From the NCBI RefSeq assembly GCF_000143535.2, contig NC_037322.1, positions 1,178,001-1,242,000 on the forward strand: DNA of 64,000 nucleotides, in the 5' to 3' direction. Source of the DNA: Botrytis cinerea B05.10. Lineage: Eukaryota; Ascomycota; Leotiomycetes; Helotiales; Sclerotiniaceae. Position 1 is the first letter of the stretch; each line of letters starts with the position of its first letter. Positions 32,524 to 44,625 of the stretch are shown piece after piece. A program made the position numbers and the translations under genes. The notes under the pieces were generated by a model. That model searched no databases. It saw nothing but the letters and a program-made list of their open reading frames with translations, and was not told where the DNA came from.

Positions 32524-35500
32524 TTACCACCTTCTACCATATAACGAGTCTTCCACCTTTCTAGCTTGAAAGGGAGTTGGTGTAATCTTTCTCGGTGCCG
32601 ATGAACTTTGTGAACCATAACTATCCAAAGTCGCTGCACTCTTACTTGGACTTCTACTGGCAGATTCCTTCAAGATTCTTGGCTTAGCACCAAGATCATA
32701 TGCACCAGCAGCAGGCGGAGCATGTTCAGCATCTCTCCTGAACAATTGGAGAATCTCCTTCATTCCCAATTTACCAGCACCACCTTTACCACCTTCAATA
32801 GTTTGATTTGCAAGTTCTCGTTTCTTCTCTTGAAGAAGTAAAATTCGCTCTTCAACTGTATCTTTGATAGTAATCTTGTAAACGATAACATCAATTTTCT
32901 GCGTGAGACGATGTACACGATCGATGGCTTGTTCTTCAACGAACTATAAAGATATGTGTTAGTAACTATGATCATGAAATATAATATGAGAAACAACGGA
33001 AAAATACTTACGGGATTCCAGAATGGTTCAAGGATAACTACACGAGTAGCAGCTGTAAGATTGAGTCCTAGAGAACCACACTTCAAACTACAAAGTAAAA
33101 CTCTGCAATTCTCATCGTTACGAAGTCTGTCCAAACTAGCCTCACGAAGATCGTTCTTCATACCACCATCGTATCTTGTATATTTGTAACCCTTTTGGCG
33201 TAAAAATGGTTCGACAAGATCTAACATCGATGTGAATTGCGAAAAGACAATGAATTTATGCTGAGCGGCTTCTTTTCCGAGAATCTTCATTAAATGTGTA
33301 ATCTTGGTAGATGCAGCAATTCGAGAAAGCTCTGCATCTTCATCGGAACCAAATTCGTCTTCAACATCGGATTCCTCCTCCTCCTCCTCCTCCTCCTCCT
33401 CTTCAGAAGATTCATCGTCGTCTGACTCCTCAGCAGATTCTTCGGTGCCCTCTTCATCATCACTATCAAGATTGACAACCTTCTTCTTGCCAATATCTCG
33501 AATGTCAGGGAAAGAATCATCGAGATCGTCATCATGATCCGAATCCAGCCATTCACCGCCACCCTCACAATTCTCGTCTTCCTTTCCGCCAGCCTTCCCT
33601 AGAGTAAGAGCACCACGTTTCTTTTCTCCAACAAGCCATTCGCCTTGCTCTTCTTCTTCTTCTTCTTCTTCGTCATCACTGTCTTCGATAATATTCCTAT
33701 TTCTAGGCTTACGAATTGGAATTGATTTAGACTCCTTGTGCTTCTTGCTCTTCTTGCTCTTCTTCTCCTTGCTATTCTTCTCCTTGATCTTCTTCTTTGG
33801 ACTAAGCTTCTTCCCAGATATCTCATCCAAATCTGCTTCACAATCCAAACAGCGAATGGCACCTTGTGAAATAGCTTCTTTACCAAGATCAATTTGGCAA
33901 ACCTCACATTTCTTGGAGCCTACGCCCAAAGAACCGAACATGTCTGCCATCTCATCAACGTCTGTTGTTGATTTCGATTTGGGGTTGCTGGTTTCTGCCG
34001 AGAGTGCATCGGTATCTTTTCCCAATTTATTTCCAACAAGTTTTGGGTGATTACATGCTTGTCTCAAACGCAATAGCAATACCAATGCACTTGCATAGTT
34101 GACCTTGCTTCCACCCATCATCTCTTCAATACTTGCATCAGTACGCCTTTCCAGTCTTTCATAAAATCTGCGCTCTTCTGGTGAGAATTCGGCAAAGACT
34201 TTTTCGATTTTACGCTCGACGACCTTGAAACCTGTTGAATTGGCTTGTCCGGGAGCAGAAGGCTTTCCTCCAGGGTTGAGGGCTCCATCCTTCTTTAAAA
34301 TGTCCTTGGTACGTCGCTTCATGAAAATTTGCAAGTAGTGACGAAGACGCTTAATAGCAACGTCACCCCTACCATTTTTCATTGGTCGATCGATTTGATC
34401 CTTCCATTCGCGAAGGTTGTCGTAAGGCTTGATTCTCAAGAACTTGATCAGACTTTGCAATTCATCCAAATTGTTTTGCATTGGCGTTCCTGTCAAGCAC
34501 CAACGGTATTGACTTCTAAGAGAATAACATGCTTGCGTAGCTTTGGCGTTTCTGTTTTTGATGGTATGGGCTTCATCAAGAATAACTCTGTACCAATGAA
34601 TACCAAAACAACCGACTTTGACACCTTCGTCATCATCATCCTTCGACGAGTTACCCCATTCTGAAACGAGGATTTGATATGTTGTAATGACAACATCGAA
34701 CTTTCGAAGATCTTGGAATCGTTTTGTACGTTGAGGGCCATGATGGACACAAACACGAAGAGAGTGGCTCTCTTCAACCTTGTCTTTAATCTCGGCTTCC
34801 CATTGTCGAATAAGTGCAAGAGGTGCAACAACCAAAGTACATTTGTCCAGACCGGAAGGTAATTTGCGTTTACTGTGAGTTTCGTCTGAACTTGATGGTT
34901 TGGGATTGCTCAAAATGAGTGAAATCGATTGTAGGGTCTTTCCCAAACCCATATCGTCGGCAAGAATGCCTCCTTTTGGTACCATGCCTTTCTTTCCCGT
35001 GCCGATTTCTCGACCAATCATCCACTCCAAACCTTCAACCTGATGCGGAAGAAGTTTTACGTTGATTCCTTCGACAGTCCCATCATCTTCCTCCTCGTCC
35101 TCTGACGCAACTTCGAGCTTCTCCTCTGATTCAACATTCAATCCATCCATTTTTGCCATCAACTCGTCTACCTCCGCATCCTTCTTCTTTCTGCGTGATC
35201 TCGTTCTGGGTTTCGTATCTTCCTCATCCTCAATAACGCCCTCTAAAAGCGCCTTTAAATCTTCTTGGGCCTTTGCAGGATCAACATAGGTGTGCGGTTC
35301 ATTGTAGTTTGGCTTGCCCATAGTAAGGTCAATGTAATTGCTAGATGTATAGGTATTCACGGATTGGAAGCCACCCCCATGGCTGTTTGGGAGGGAGCCG
35401 AATGTCGGTGCAGGTGTAGGGTGAGTTGTTGCATATGATGAAGAGCCAGGAATCGGTGCACGAACTGCTGGCTGACTGTATTCCGCTGGTGCTCGTGGCA

Positions 35501-36236
35501 TAAGGGGGTTGATAATCTTTCGGGCAACATCTTTTGCTGCTTGCAAATGTGGATGTGCTACATAAATGTTAGCAACGTGAGATGATATGGCACATGAATA
35601 CATACCATGTCTTTCTGGATCTTTGTGAAACTCAGGACGGGATTTTGGTTGAATGAATAATTCGGAGTATTGTTGTTGAGATTTACGATTCAATGGAGAT
35701 TGTGGAAGGGTAGCTTCTCCGAATCTAGGAATATTGGATAGATGATTTGCTGTATTGCTTTGGGAGGGTCGATATTGATCCTTGGGCTCTTCAGGTCGAG
35801 GTGCCTGCACCTTTGCTGGAGATATTTCCCTAACCATTTTGTTTTCTCTCCCAACAGGATATCTGTCGTATTTTGTAGTGTCAAGCACAACCACAGTTCC
35901 TTTCCTAGCCGAACCTGAATTAGAAGCTCGACCAACTATTTCGAGCGACGAATCAAAGAGTGCAGTTGAATCACCAAGGTCACTCAAGGACGGGCTATTT
36001 TCCGTCACTGGGGAAGAGAGAGTTCTTCTATGAATATGCGACAGGCGTATAGCTGGTGTTGTTGCTTTCGAAGTGTCGACAACTCTTTTGAATTTGCGTT
36101 GTTGTTTAAGAGTATTTGTATTTGTGTTTCGATTTCGACGTTTGAATTTTGGTGTTTCCGTTGATCCAATGGTATTTAGCGGGGTGAATCCACCTCTGGT
36201 TGCTATCAGTAAATAAAATTCGAGATGGACAACCAC
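32524..36236 (-). CDS. Snf2-family DNA-dependent ATPase, Uls1/TTF2-like
   Basis: Exons upstream of 35606, then 33012-35557 and 32524-32943. Introns are 32944-33011 (68 nt, restoring EPFWNP-FVEEQAIDRVHRLTQ) and a probable 48-nt intron 35558-35605 that keeps the frame either way. Motifs: ADDMGLGKT (I) near 34950, LDEAH (II) near 34570, TGTPMQN near 34490, VFSQF and GLNLTAA in the C-terminal helicase lobe, 33012-33270. A CxxC...CxxC insert with Lys-rich and Glu-rich runs lies at about 33340-33915. It should remodel or translocate on chromatin in the nucleus. The frame stays open to 36236 without an ATG there; the first in-frame ATG is 35837, so the true start, perhaps in an unseen 5' exon, is unresolved. 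Subfamily is tentative. Confidence 0.85.
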
Positions 36237-37023
36237 CTACAGAAATGTGGATATACATATGGCTTACTTCATGAGGCTCAATAATACCTTGCTATTATTT
36301 CAGATTATGCCGATATTGTTGATTTTGTTTGTAAAAGGTTTTATCACGTAGAACGGCGCGTCAGCTTCTAAAACAGAGGGAAAAAGTGCAAAATCATGGT
36401 TGTTGGCACGGAAACGTTATCACGAATCAAAAACCACTTTACACGACCTCATCGTAGAATGACAGTACGATATGAAAACTCGTTGATGAATTCAATCCAA
36501 TTGATACCAAATTCTATGCTTCTTAGTGGATAGTCTTTATTGGACAGTCTTAGTTTCATGAGTCCAGAGCTCTCAAACCAGAGATCAGGAAAAAAGGGAA
36601 TGTAAGTGTTTGGGCATTTTAGTCTGACTGTCGCTTTTTCCGCTGACGAGGGAAAGCTCAGTATGGGTTTGGGGGTGATCTATCAGATGGAGTCGAGGCG
36701 GCATGCCTACGTTCCTGATGCCGTTGCACAAGTTATATATGATTTCTGCAATTGTTGAATGGCTAATCAGGGAGCAATAGACAGGAGCTCATGAGATGAA
36801 TGCATATGTTGTTTCAGAGCCATTCACAAAGAGCAAGTCGGCCACATCTGGCTCGTCTAGATAGGTGGATTGTGATAATAAGTAGCAGCTACAAATAGTC
36901 AATATATGTAGGTATATAAGAAACAAATGGCATGGTATTCGAGTGAACGTCTTTAATTATTAGTGCGTGGGTATCATGAACAACAAATCTTTGTACAATT
37001 TAATCGCATCAGGCTGTGAGGTT
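36237..37023. other. Intergenic spacer
   Basis: Upstream region, possibly with an unidentified first exon, of the Snf2-family gene, and 3' flank of the Bcd1 gene. The only nearby start, ATGAA followed by GTAAGC at about 36270, gives no splice that joins in frame. Confidence 0.4.
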
Positions 37024-38175
37024 TTATGATGCAACCTCTCCATCCTCCATCTCCTTATCTTCATCTTCTTCTTCATTCTCATCCTCATCTGAAGAGACGT
37101 CACTGGTCTCGTCTTCAGATTCCTCACTCTCATCACTTTCCACCTCTGGTCCGTCTCCTGTTGCTTCGATGTAGGCTCTTTCAAGCATAAAGGTTTCTGG
37201 AAGTTTGTCGGACTCAAAGACATAGAAAGTAGGGAACTCGAGAACTGTGCGATTCTCTAAGACTTTACAAAGTGGCTGTGATGGATCTAAAGGTATCAAT
37301 ACTTTAGGATATGATGATCGCGTCTTAGGTCGATGGAGGTAGAAACGATACTTGGAATCAAGCTTCGGCGGCGCTTGAGTTTGGCGTGTGGAATTTTGCC
37401 AGTTTGATAAAATTGGCTGATCCAAAATTGTATTCCAAGCACCAATCGAGTCCTGAAATAGAGATAGCGGTGATATATCCAACAAACATTCATCTGTCTT
37501 GATCCTCTTGGCCTTGTTTTCTTTTGATTCGTCTGCCTTCCTTTTCTTCAGAGCTGCCTTTTCCTCTGGTGCCATGCTCAACCTTCGTTGTTCTTCCAAG
37601 AGCAGTGCGTAGGTGTCGTTAATTGACCATTTGTCTATCGATTTATGCAATATCCTTCCGCCTGCATCAGCCTCTCGAATCCATTCTATCTGCCAATTCA
37701 TACACTTCTGCGATTTACTCCAAGTAGATGTATTCTCCAAATTTCTAGACATTCCGCTTGGCGCTTTGACTACCGTTATTCCAGAACTTTGAAGCATTTT
37801 TGTGAGAAAGTCTTCACGCTGGTTGCCTCTGCTTTTGTTGGGTCGTCTCCTGTCATCTTTAGGGCCTTGTCTTGCCAACTCGAGTTCCATTCTCTTTACA
37901 AGTCCTCGCTCTTCCACAATCTCCTTTTCCGATCTCTCAATTCGATGCTCAATTGAATGGAGGAAGTTATAATCATGATCAATGCCCGAAGGAGTTGCCA
38001 ATTGTGACCTCGGTTTGTACACGGTAGGATCGCGAACACCAGAGCATGTTGACCAGACTTTGTGACGCTTGGAGCAGGGAAGTGAACATGTTTGCTGGGA
38101 GCATCGTGGACATGTATACTTGGTGGGATTGATATGACAGATGCGACATAATGATGATAAAAGAGGATCTGACAT
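37024..38175 (-). CDS. bcd1: Box C/D snoRNA protein 1 (Bcd1), HIT-type zinc finger
   Basis: Intronless, 383 aa. The N-terminus carries a complete zf-HIT: Cys at 10, 13, 22, 25, 30 and 34, His at 38 and Cys at 44 (CRIC...CPRC...C...CSKRH...C). The downstream DPTVYKPRSQL segment and an alpha/beta region with FYLHRPKTRSSYPKVLIPLDPSQPL fit Bcd1. A Lys-rich stretch and a strongly acidic Glu/Asp C-terminus follow. Bcd1 is an essential nucleolar factor that stabilises box C/D snoRNAs during snoRNP assembly in yeast, so it acts early in rRNA modification. Length is close to that of yeast and other fungal members. The start is the first ATG of the frame, immediately before the finger. Confidence 0.9.
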   Translation of the reverse strand: MSDPLLSSLCRICHINPTKYTCPRCSQQTCSLPCSKRHKVWSTCSGVRDPTVYKPRSQLATPSGIDHDYNFLHSIEHRIERSEKEIVEERGLVKRMELELARQGPKDDRRRPNKSRGNQREDFLTKMLQSSGITVVKAPSGMSRNLENTSTWSKSQKCMNWQIEWIREADAGGRILHKSIDKWSINDTYALLLEEQRRLSMAPEEKAALKKRKADESKENKAKRIKTDECLLDISPLSLFQDSIGAWNTILDQPILSNWQNSTRQTQAPPKLDSKYRFYLHRPKTRSSYPKVLIPLDPSQPLCKVLENRTVLEFPTFYVFESDKLPETFMLERAYIEATGDGPEVESDESEESEDETSDVSSDEDENEEEDEDKEMEDGEVAS

Positions 38176-38792
38176 TGTTGAGGAAGAAATATGTTGATAT
38201 TAATGTTGTAGCGATGATAGATGGTTTTGTTAAATCTTGTTATCGGAAAACAAAATTGTTATCGTAGCCTTGCAGCTAGTGTGGATAATTTGTGACTAGA
38301 TCGAATCCACCAAAACCAGACAAGGCTGAAATCTCATAACAATGCACTGATTGGCCAGATTGAATCTCTGAATTCCAGTTAGTCCCAATTGCAAATAGAT
38401 TTGGGAACTTGCTCAAACTATGTTATCAGCAGGAGGCTCACTAGAGATACCTAGACTACTGCTTGTTGTCGCGGTGAGCTTGCCCAGTAACTTCATTCCA
38501 AACTTCTCAATCCCTCAAGCTTCGTTACTTATAAGATCAGTCAGATTCAATCACTTGGCTGTCGGTCGTTGAGTTTCTAACTTGCTGCAAAGTTTACAAG
38601 TTACTTGCAATGATTAAAGTCAAAAGATTCGATACTGCGAGTAGCTCTGTCGATGAATGCCCGAGATGCCCACGTACCTCTTCCTTCTCTAACATTCCTC
38701 CACACGATTCCCAGTATCCCGCTTCAGTCATTACCACTCCGCAGACCTAGGTAGACCCCAAAATCATTTCCATTCTCGCTCCTCCTCGTACC
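38176..38792. other. Intergenic spacer
   Basis: Promoter side of the Bcd1 gene. No supported coding exon. Confidence 0.5.
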
Positions 38793-39089
38793 TCACATCC
38801 CAATTCCTTCAAAGGTTCCCTGGACTCTCGTCTTCCACACCAGCACCAAAAAAAAGAGATACGCATGCAAAAAGTAGAAAATTGCAAAAGTAACATACAA
38901 CAGTGGGGATTCGCTGGTGGTCACCCACCCAACTACTAATCCACCGATCTGAAGCTTGTGTATGGCAGAGCGGACGGGATGCCCAATTCTCTTCAGTCTA
39001 TGGTCGTATGTGACAGAATGTGCGATACTAGAAATTATATTTGGAGTGAACAAGTAAGCAATAGACGCCAGAGGCAAATAAGAAACCAT
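38793..39089 (-). CDS. Possible small membrane protein, 98 aa
   Basis: An open frame from ATG at 39089 with three hydrophobic segments: LPLASIAYLFTPNIISSIA, LQIGGLVVGWVTTS, and LLYVTFAIFYFLHAYLFFLVLVW. A basic loop (YDHRLKRIGHPVRSAIHK) separates the first two. It lies 132 bp downstream of the dehydrogenase gene on the same strand. The composition is convincing for a membrane protein, but I see no family signature, no introns and no upstream exons, so it could be a remnant of a larger gene. Confidence 0.4.
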   Translation of the reverse strand: MVSYLPLASIAYLFTPNIISSIAHSVTYDHRLKRIGHPVRSAIHKLQIGGLVVGWVTTSESPLLYVTFAIFYFLHAYLFFLVLVWKTRVQGTFEGIGM

Positions 39090-39221
39090 CAAGATTCAAG
39101 ATGAAATGTTATTAGAGCTTTAAATCTTCCTCCACCCTGGAGGTTATGTGAGAAGCACACCAAACTGGCAAATCATGGAATACTGAGGCCATCTTTGAAA
39201 TTCGGACCATCACAAAGTAAC

Positions 39222-40271
39222 TCAACCCAACTTCCCCGGAACGAAAGGATGGCCAGCACTAAGTCCCCCATCCACAGCCCAAGCTTGACCATTCACATAA
39301 CTACTCTCCTCACTTCCTAAGAACAATGCCACCCTGGCTACCTCGTCCGCATGTGCACCTCTTCCTAGCGGATTCAACTGACCAATCTTCTTTTCCGACC
39401 CCCTAGCTCGTGCAGCTTCATACATAGGTGCTGTCATACCTGTTTCGATGACGCCAGGGCAAATAGCATTGACGCGAATACCAGTACCTGCTAGTTGATA
39501 AGATATTGTTTGGGCGAGGGAAACGACACTGGATTTCGAGGCGGAATAATCACTGGACCCCGCATTGGAGCGTAGACCAGCAACGGAAGCTGTGGCTATG
39601 ATGCTACCGGATGGGTATTGCTTATCCGGTGATGTTAACATCATGGCTGGTGCTGAGTATTTGGCTGCCATTGCTACACTGTTTTTTAAATTAGTACTCG
39701 GCCTCTTTCTGGGAAAGTTATAGATATCCTACCTGACAACATTTGTTCGTAGAGTAGACAGAAACTCATCTGCAGAAATATCCGTGAATATTTTATTGGT
39801 GCCTACAACTCCTGCGTTTGCAAAGAAGATATCCAATCTTCCATATGTCTTCACTGCATGATCAATAACTTCCTTCACAGATTGTTCATCCGCTGCGTCA
39901 AACTTCCGGGTGTGCACTTCGACACCAGGGTATAATGATGCAAGTTCACGTTTATGGGTTTCGAGATTCGTATCGTTGTAATCGCATATGTATACAGCTC
40001 TTGCGCCATTCTGCGCAAACTGATGTGCTGATGCTCGTCCAATTCCTAAAGGACTATTGGTTCCTGAAAGCTATGTCAATACTATAGAATATGGCCTGGA
40101 ATGGAAATAATCACCTGTTACAATAACTACCTTGCCTTTAACTCTCGGGCCCGTTGAATCTGGTGCAATTTTCTTGAGAATTGGGATATTCTCAAAGGTG
40201 CCCTGGTCTTCAATAGGTTTCACCAGCTGCTCAGAAAGTGCTGCGAGTCTTCTCTTTGCGGATGCCGACAT
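39222..40271 (-). CDS. Short-chain dehydrogenase/reductase (SDR)
   Basis: Exons 40115-40271, 39733-40063 and 39222-39678, introns of 51 and 54 nt, 314 aa. Splicing completes the nucleotide motif TGTNSPLGIG at about 52-61. The classical SDR elements follow: NAG at 135-137, catalytic Ser at about 194 (ATASVAG), Tyr 207 and Lys 211 (YSASK), and the PGVIETGM segment after them. An acidic residue after the second strand (CDYND) suggests preference for NAD. Residues 1-45 extend before the fold without a clear signal. Substrate cannot be told from sequence. No partner gene of a pathway is adjacent. Confidence 0.9.
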
Positions 40272-41005
40272 GTTGGGTCTTAAATGATTATGTTCGCCAA
40301 GATACAACCAAATTCCAGCTTGCTGAAAATGCAATAACAAAAGGAAGGGAAACCAAATATCAAGACACGAGAAGAAGAAAGAGAAAGAGAGGATTTAAGT
40401 CAAACCTAGGTAAAACGACGAGACATTGTTTCGATCATTCGAGTAGGGAGTAAAATAGCAAGGCGGGGGAATCTGCAAGTATTCCCGAACAAAGTCTGGG
40501 GTAAGGTAAGATCTCCAATTGCCTCGGCCCTCGCCGCTCTATGCAAGCAAGTGCCAACAAGTACCGGTAAGTAGGGAATCAGAGTTGCTGCGCTTTTGAA
40601 GGTATTTTCGTTTGACTTCGTTTGAGTTGGGTTGATGTGGGTTGTTTCCTTTTGTGCTCTGATCTTTTCGTCGAGCGCTTCTTCAAACTAGGTGCCTACT
40701 CACCTACCTACGTGCCTACCCAGGATCTATACAGAAAATCCTCAACTCAATTGATCCTCCAATCACCTCGATCCGCCTGGTCTGCCGTTCAAATGGCCGT
40801 CTACCTGGGTCTACACAATCTGAGCGTCTGCATATGCGATCACCAAAGGAAAGAGTGGGATTGAGTGATACTCTGTAGCACATGGTGGTATTTATTAGCA
40901 GAGAAGAGAAGAAAGCATAACCCCAACAGGAATTCATATGCGCCATTTCTAACTCAGAAATTGGCTCATAGAATGCAGAATTACGTCTTCCGATATTAAG
41001 AGAAC
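40272..41005. other. Divergent intergenic region
   Basis: Contains the promoters of the SDR gene (minus) and the TBC gene (plus). No coding exon supported. Confidence 0.5.
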
Positions 41006-44000
41006 ATGAATCGTTCCTGTGCTATACTTGATGTCCTCGCTGGCTGTATAACAATTGACAAAACCTCCTCGAATCTGTATGTGAGTATCTTTTTGGGGCT
41101 TTTTTCCTCTCTCGATTTGGGTTTATACATACATGTATGTGACCTCTGCTTGTTTTACATATTCTTGAATTTTTCCATTTTTTTTATAGTGCTCGGTGTT
41201 ACAAAATACGCGAGTTACCAGTGATGATGATGTCTCGACCTTTATTAACAAAAAAGGCATGGAGCGACTACGAATGTAAATCAACATTATCTGCTAATTC
41301 CCATACATTACAAGGCCAAATTTTCTTATTCCAAACTCCAGCCTTTACAGAATCTTCTTATGTCTCTTCTCCTTCTCAATCTTTTACAAATTCTTTTCTG
41401 AGGTATCAAGAGGAAAGTGAATATAATTGGAACAAATGGGAGGGTTCATTTGTTGATATCAACCAAGATACAGTAGCGATGGAGAATGATATCACCGGGC
41501 ATCTTTCCAGGACAGCCTCAGCCGCCTCGATGAGGAGTCAACGGTCGCAGACAGTGCGCGGAAAGTCTCGAAGATTGGTTTCGCAAATATCGAGTTCCGC
41601 ATCGTCGATATCGGATAAATCATTGACTTCATTCCCCTCATTCTCGGGTGATTCGCCAACACAAGAACGATCCCACTTCATACTACCCACGAACGATGGA
41701 ATCGCGAATCAAAAAGCTTCTGCTGCAGCGTCAATTGTCGATAGCTTAACTACATCCTCTCCTTCTTTGCACAGTCGTTCTGCTTTATTCGACGATGCAC
41801 CATTAGGCTCCTCACACATACCTGGGTCAGTGCATCATGCAAATGATGAACATATCGAGAGGTTGATAGCAAGGAATGGAGCTGTCAAGTTGGTCAGGCA
41901 AATTGCAGAGGATTTAGCTCGACGAGATGCGCAAATAGCTGCTCTCAGACGCAAAGCGGAAGAAAGAGAGAGATCATTGAGGAAGATTATTTTAGAATGC
42001 GGTCTATCGAACCTAGATCTAGAAACTCGTCTGCGGGCCATCGAAGGCGAACGAAAACTCTCGGGTGCTCCAGCTCCACCAAGCGAATCGGCGTTAGAGG
42101 ATCTAATGAATGATGCTATGAGCGAAACAGTGGTCGTAGGTGAATTGGATAGTTTGGAAAATGATGCTACAATACGCGCCAAAGAACCTTCGCCAGGCAA
42201 AGCAAATTCTGGAACGTCAAGAGGATGGAAGGATTACATTTGGGGTGGGACAAGTAAGACAAGTCGTACAACCAGCCGAGCAAGCAGCATAAACGGAGAT
42301 GCCATCACCAACGGCGCAAGCGTTCATGCGCGTAGTGGAGGCCCAGGTCGACGCACAATCCTACAAAACGATATTTTCCACCCACCAGATGCTGTATCCT
42401 CCCTGGAAAGTTTGAGCCGACCTCCAAGCAGTGGTTCACTAGCTGGGAATCGGCAAAGGAAACAATCCAGTCTAGCAACTTTGGCACTAAAGCTTGTTGC
42501 TGGTACAGCGACCGTTCGTGATCCGGATGGTAAAACAGGCCGTGGCAGATCTAACAGTGCCGAAACCGAACCATCAGGTCGTACACCTTCTAGAACTAGT
42601 GCCAAATCAACAACGTCTGCTCGAGCGACACCAAAGATGAACCCTAGAGCCATTCGCAATCCTACCCCGTTGACACAAAATACGACTGTTGCTACACAGG
42701 AGAGGTGGGATACCATGGGATCTAGTCCGCAGGGCTCTAGTACCACAAGTAGGGAGAATTTTGGCCCCGTCGAGATGGATACAATTCTAGCACCAGAAGA
42801 TCAACCACCAACCTTGATGCAATATAGAAACTATAACAATCCAGATTTTCTAATTGACCGATTCGGGTTTATATATGATCAACGACGCAAGAAAAGGCAA
42901 AGGGAAGCCGCTGAGAGGATGCGAAAAGGAAAGAGAGGTAGTCGCGTAGAGATGCTTAGTGGTGGGAGGAGTAGCACAATCTCTGCGGCGGTGACTGAAG
43001 GCGATGGTATCGATGATTTTCGGCCTGGTTCGCCTGGATCTACAGCAACTGACGACAAGGTTGATGATGAAGATAAGCCAGTCAAACGCTGGCAAGACTA
43101 TCTCAAAATAGCCACATTTCCAACAGAATTGCTAGCCCATACACCATCGGGTAGTATGCCTGCCTTTGAAGTCATGGAAGGAGGCGAGGTGCCAAGATCC
43201 CCTGGAATATTAACCGAAGAAAGAGGATTTGTTCCTTTGGCGACTACATCAGCCCCTGCATTGTCTATCGCATCAGATGCCGCCACAATTTCCAAACCTA
43301 CACCCTCAACAACTTCTACTCCAGATCCAACACCAGAAGATACTGAACCTGTGAAGCTATTGCTACAGCAACTGGGCGAAGTTCATGATTCCCTCCAACG
43401 AGACAAAACAGTACGATGGAATGATTTCCTTCGTAAAGTTAGAGCTGAACGTAAACGTGAAGGAGAGGCAGCTGCTGCCGCTCTTGCCTCAAATACAGAC
43501 CCACGATCCCATCGACCTATACCAGTTATGCCCGAAGCAAGCTTGGCAGATGGAGAAATGATTGGCGTTTCTGGTTTGGGCAATAAAGGAAAAGTTGGCC
43601 GTGCTAAGTGGAATGAGTTCAAGAATCTGGTTCTTGGTGGTATTCCGGTAGCATACAGAGCCAAGATTTGGGCCGAGTGCTCTGGGGCTTCTGCAATGCG
43701 TATCCCAGGCTACTATGATGATTTGATAGCTCGTAGTGAGGAAGATGACGATCCGGTAGTTGTTGCTCAAATCCAAATGGATATCAATCGTACATTGACG
43801 GATAATATTTACTTTCGAAAGGGACCTGGAGTCGCTAAGCTGAACGAGGTACTCCTAGCGTACTCGAGAAGAAATCATGAAGTTGGATATTGTCAAGGGA
43901 TGAATTTAATTACTGCATGTTTATTGCTTATCATGCCAACTGCGGAGGATGCTTTCTGGGTTTTGACTAGCATCATTGAGCATACCCTACCACCTGGATA

Positions 44001-44625
44001 CTACGATCATAGCCTTCTTGCTTCCAGAGCAGATCAACAAGTTTTGCGACAATACGTCTCCGAGATCCTTCCCAAACTATCACAACATCTAGATGACCTC
44101 TGTATCGAACTCGAAGCCCTCACATTCCAATGGTTCCTCAGTGTATTCACTGATTGTCTATCGGCCGAAGCCTTATTCAGAGTATGGGACGTTGTGCTAT
44201 GTATGAATGATGGTAGCACATTTCTCTTCCAGGTGGCACTCGCTCTATTGAAACTCAATGAACAACAATTACTTCAATGCTCGTCGCCTGCAAATGTTTA
44301 CACGTACATCAATCATCAAATGACAAATCATGCGATCAGTATCGATGGATTAATCCATGCTTCGGAGGGATTGCGCAAAGTAGTTAAGAGAGATGAGATT
44401 GAGATTAGGAGAGCAAGGGCTATCGAGGCGGAAAAGGATTTAGTTAAACAACGAGAGGCGAGGAATGCAGCACGCAAAGCTGAGAGGGCTGAGAGGGCTG
44501 CGGCGTTAAGTTCGAGCCCAGAAATTTCAGTATCTTCGCCAACGAAGGACAAGGATACTGGGAGTGATGAATCAGCCGAACTGACAGTTAGGTCGCCAAT
44601 GCCAGTAAATGATGACGTGGATTAG
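41006..44625 (+). CDS. TBC-domain Rab GTPase-activating protein
   Basis: Exons 41006-41080, 41190-41275 and 41403-44625 give 1127 aa. The two small exons read MNRSCAILDVLAGCI... then CSVLQNTRVTSDDDVSTF..., phases fit, and removal of the 109-nt and 127-nt introns leads into YQEESEYNWNKWEGSF. An alternative start at 41224 would read through the second intron in another frame. Long disordered Ser/Thr-rich regions precede the TBC domain at about 785-1015. Its catalytic fingers are present: Ile-x-x-Asp-x-x-Arg (IQMDINR, about 843) and Tyr-x-Gln (GYCQGMN, about 882), so it should stimulate GTP hydrolysis by a Rab protein in membrane traffic. A charged coiled-coil tail follows (EIEIRRARAIEAEKDLVKQ). 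The Rab partner is unknown. Confidence 0.9.
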
